Assembly (NCBI RefSeq): GCF_003023845.1 | Contig: NZ_PYFT01000001.1 | Span: 1,922,001-1,986,000 of the forward strand | DNA from: Adhaeribacter arboris | Lineage (GTDB): Bacteria > Bacteroidota > Bacteroidia > Cytophagales > Hymenobacteraceae | Reading direction: 5' to 3' | Length of the DNA stretch: 64,000 bases | Shown here: in pieces, positions 61,974 to 64,000 of the stretch | Position numbering within the stretch: the stretch's first letter is position 1 | Layout of the letters: every line of letters starts with the position of its first letter | Notes under the pieces: model-generated | Databases searched by the model: none | Seen by the model: only the letters and a program-made list of their open reading frames with translations | What the model was told of the DNA's origin: nothing | Program-made: the position numbers and the translations under genes

Positions 61974-62507
61974 TTAACCATACAGGTGGAGCTTTTCCTC
62001 GAATGTCTTTATTACCTCTTCTTTGGTCAAGTGGCTGGTATCGATGCGCAGGGTTCCTAATTCTTCGGCTTGTTTTCTCAGGAATTTAAGCCAGTTTCTC
62101 ATATCTGCCGTAAATAACTCGGGTTGCATACGATGGTAAGTGAGTCTTTTTCTCATTTCTTCTTCGCTGCAATCCAATAGTATAATCGTGTATTCCTCAA
62201 AACCCTGTTTGGCAAAACCCGCGCGAATAAATTCTAAATTTACCTGCCCCTCTAAAAAGATTTTCTCCTTCCAAGGTTCGTGCAAGATTCTAGTTATCCA
62301 CGCATGAGTTTTAACTTCCTGCCAACGGTTAGGTGATCCAAACGCATTCGTCATTTCGAGTAGTGAAGGAACCCCGATTGAATCAAAGTGAAAAAATGCC
62401 CAAGGCTTACTTTTGTACTTGTTCCCGAGTTGATTAATTAAAGTTGTTTTTCCTACCCCAGAAGCCCCCGTAATAAAATAAATACTTTTTTCTCTGTCGC
62501 CATCCAT
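61974..62507 (-). CDS. P-loop nucleotide kinase-like protein
   Basis: 177 residues. Walker A GASGVGKTT at residues 14-22, FFHFDSIGVPS as the substrate-side acidic residue, the Walker B-like TIILLDCSEEEMRKRL and a lid-type arginine cluster (MRKRLTYHR). This resembles small adenylate-/shikimate-kinase-like P-loop proteins of Bacteroidota for which the substrate is not known. There is no signal peptide. It lies downstream of the SRPBCC gene on the same strand, separated by the inverted-repeat element. Confidence 0.78.
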   Translation of the reverse strand: MDGDREKSIYFITGASGVGKTTLINQLGNKYKSKPWAFFHFDSIGVPSLLEMTNAFGSPNRWQEVKTHAWITRILHEPWKEKIFLEGQVNLEFIRAGFAKQGFEEYTIILLDCSEEEMRKRLTYHRMQPELFTADMRNWLKFLRKQAEELGTLRIDTSHLTKEEVIKTFEEKLHLYG

Positions 62508-62542
62508 GGGTTTAGTTTAGTAGTTCGCGCAAAAGTTGGAGG

Positions 62543-62647
62543 ATTGCGTTCGGGGCAGCAATAATTTGTTATCAGGCCAATTTCAAAATAAAGTCTTAAT
62601 AGAAAACCTGACAACAAGTTCTATTCTCAAGCTGCTCCGAACGCAAT
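62543..62647. repeat. 105-bp imperfect inverted-repeat element with GTTCGG ends
   Basis: 62543-62559 (ATTGCGTTCGGGGCAGC) and 62631-62647 (GCTGCTCCGAACGCAAT) pair over 17 bp with one G-T. Further in, TTGTTATCAGG (about 62566-62576) pairs with CCTGACAACAA (about 62607-62617). The intervening arms are unpaired. It lies between two minus-strand genes and may act as a terminator for the upstream one. The ends share TTCGGGGC and GCTCCGAA with the element at 45440-45518. Confidence 0.65.
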
Positions 62648-62678
62648 GCCCCTGTTAGTAGTTGGCTACTTAAGTTTG

Positions 62679-63095
62679 TTAGTTGGTTTCGGCGTATTTT
62701 TTAAAATTGTTTAGGATTGCCTGCCAACCGGCTCGTTGCATTTCTACCTCATTGGTATTTTCCGCGTCAAAAGTTGTCGTTACTTTGGTGGTTCCCTCCA
62801 GGTTCTCAAAATCAGTGGTTGCTTGCCTGCCGTCACCCATGGTGTAAGTAAGCTTCTTTTGGTCAATAACTTCATCATAAATGGCTTCAAAGTCGAAACC
62901 AAAACTTCCGTCTTTCGCTTCCATTCGGGCGCTGTATTTTCCGCCCGGTTTTAAATCGTTCTCTGCTTTTGGGCATTGCCAATCACTGGTGGCAAAATTC
63001 CATTTCGTAATATGTTCGGGCTGGGTATAATATTCCCAAACTTTGCTGATGTGCGCTGCAATAGTGGCATCTACCGTAATTTTTGTTTGCTCCAT
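62679..63095 (-). CDS. SRPBCC (AHSA1-type) domain protein
   Basis: 138 residues of the activator-of-Hsp90-ATPase-1-like SRPBCC fold: ITVDATIAAHISKVWEYYTQPEHITKWNFATSDWQCPKAENDLKPGGKYSARMEAKDGSFGFDFEAIYDEV ... FDAENTNEVEMQRAGWQAILNNFKKY. The WqaIL-x-F-KkY ending is characteristic. Bacterial members bind small hydrophobic ligands, and few have known functions. Cytoplasmic, single domain. Confidence 0.9.
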   Translation of the reverse strand: MEQTKITVDATIAAHISKVWEYYTQPEHITKWNFATSDWQCPKAENDLKPGGKYSARMEAKDGSFGFDFEAIYDEVIDQKKLTYTMGDGRQATTDFENLEGTTKVTTTFDAENTNEVEMQRAGWQAILNNFKKYAETN

Positions 63096-63223
63096 AGTTC
63101 TGTTACTTTGTATTGATTAATCTGAATGTATTTGGTTGATTGTGGTATACTCTTATCTGATCCAACAACTGCGAAGCTTTTTCTCCTAAATTTATAAAAA
63201 ATACAACTAAAGCTATCTTATTA

Positions 63224-63637
63224 TTACTTACTGGACCGCATTGCATTAAAAATCTTCAAATTTTTGTCGGATGATAATTTTGCGTATTCAGGAGTATCAC
63301 AGGCTACTAAGGCAATTTTCCCGTCTTTATCGCTGTGCACTCCCCAGCCATACCGCTTTGGTAAGGGGGAAGCTCGAAAGCAAGGTTGCCCTTTGGAAAA
63401 AAATTGGGCTCTGGCTTGTTCCAGTTCAGCTTCGGTTAACTCCTTACGTTCCGCAAATACCCGGAAAAGCACCTCATCCGAAGTAAACTTATAAGGATTT
63501 TTTCGAACGAGTTCAAATTGAATATTCGCCACCGTTTTGGTATCTCCTTTCACGGGCGGAATTTCTCCCCTTGCTGCCGGGCAATCCTCCGCTATTTGGA
63601 TAAAGGTGTTTGGGTAATTGGTCGTATGAACTTTCAT
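63224..63637 (-). CDS. DUF6157 family protein
   Basis: 137 residues. It matches my memory of the DUF6157 family closely: VHTTNYPNTFIQIAEDCPAARGEIPP near the start, ELVRKNPYKFTSDEVLFRVFA, FFSKGQPCFRASPLPKRYGWGVHSDKDGKIAL and the KIFNAMRSSK ending. These are small cytoplasmic proteins of unknown function found in many phyla. It is transcribed in the same direction as the SRPBCC gene, with a 128-bp gap. Confidence 0.85.
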   Translation of the reverse strand: MKVHTTNYPNTFIQIAEDCPAARGEIPPVKGDTKTVANIQFELVRKNPYKFTSDEVLFRVFAERKELTEAELEQARAQFFSKGQPCFRASPLPKRYGWGVHSDKDGKIALVACDTPEYAKLSSDKNLKIFNAMRSSK

Positions 63638-63882
63638 GTAATTTCTTGTTGTATTTTCATTATAATAGCTCTGGGGCTTTCCTTCGGCGGCGGTTTTAAA
63701 GAAACCAACTGTGGGCCAACACGAATGTATTAAAAGAACCGTAAAAGTAAAAAGTTCTCGTTACCCGCCATTGCGCAAAGCCGCCGTTAACAGTAGTGCT
63801 TCCTTCTGGTGGTTTACCTTGCTTTTTATTACTCTTCCAGATTTAGGAGCCGTCCACCGCAACAATATTGCTTCCGCATAAA

Positions 63883-64000
63883 CTACAAGCCGCGCAAAAT
63901 TTTTTCCATCTTTCTGCCCTTGGCCAACTCATCCACCAACTTATCCAAATACCTGACCTGCTGCGTTAAAGTATCTTCAATTTCCTCTACCCGGTACCCA
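63883..64000 (-). CDS. C-terminal part of a DUF2200 family protein, cut by the window edge
   Basis: 39 codons are visible, ending at a TAG at 63883-63885. The text [37 protein letters not shown] matches the conserved C-terminus of DUF2200 proteins ([22 protein letters not shown] type). The N-terminal two thirds lie beyond the right edge of the window. The function of the family is unknown. The region 63638-63882 between it and the DUF6157 gene holds nothing I recognise. Confidence 0.75.
   Translation of the reverse strand, partial: GYRVEEIEDTLTQQVRYLDKLVDELAKGRKMEKILRGL

Overview
The window looks like a chromosomal segment of a Bacteroidota bacterium, most likely order Cytophagales and plausibly family Hymenobacteraceae (an Adhaeribacter/Hymenobacter-like organism). 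The grounds are a secreted protein with a type IX secretion C-terminal sorting domain, an ECF sigma / anti-sigma / TonB-domain cluster, promoter-like TAnnTTTG boxes, few Shine-Dalgarno sites, moderate GC and many Bacteroidota-type protein families. The genus is inferred from general familiarity, not from a marker gene. I see no phage, complete insertion sequence, CRISPR array, tRNA or rRNA gene. rnpB is the only RNA gene.

Layout: 1-4.2 kb has a small DUF6717-like protein, a GH63-like glucosidase and a truncated HAD phosphatase. 4.6-12.5 kb has a type IX-secreted DUF5060 protein, a PlsC-like acyltransferase, a small exported protein, rnpB, a GH127 arabinofuranosidase and a tagatose-3-epimerase-like isomerase; the last two form a pair. 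13-23.3 kb is mostly housekeeping: alpha/beta hydrolase, YihY, thioesterase, MltG, a five-PAS hybrid histidine kinase, TsaC, an LpxL-like acyltransferase and WbqC. 23.4-35.2 kb holds clpC, an acyl-CoA carboxylase beta subunit, an M42 peptidase, a periplasmic-binding-type metal receptor lacking a signal peptide, a MerR-TipAS regulator, aroB-aroA and proline dehydrogenase. 35.8-41.4 kb holds a glycine-zipper stress protein, TonB, an ECF sigma factor with a TonB-domain anti-sigma factor, and a tail-specific protease. 41.7-56.1 kb is accessory: an unknown protein, HxlR/DoxX, a ScyD-like lipoprotein, a VTT protein, two frameshifted genes (SGNH hydrolase and pyridoxamine-phosphate-oxidase-like), an AT-rich ComEC-type MBL protein, RluF, an exported SDR, AraC plus glycosyltransferase, and a Xre/RES toxin-antitoxin pair. 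56.6-64 kb has a penicillin-acylase-type hydrolase, a lactonase-like MBL lipoprotein divergent from a Crp-type regulator, GNAT, P-loop kinase, SRPBCC and DUF6157 proteins, and the end of a DUF2200 gene.

The most unusual signal is in the DNA rather than the proteins. Degenerate repeats with an exact 7-nt (in one place 8-nt) period recur in intergenic regions, usually touching a stop or start codon. The same kind of 7-nt-periodic sequence forms two hairpin insertions inside rnpB (P12 and the P16/P17 region). A second class is long imperfect inverted repeats with related ends (TTCGGGGC near one end, GCTCCGAA near the other) at 45.4 and 62.5 kb. Three genes are broken by single-base shifts in short homopolymers, and a fourth may be.
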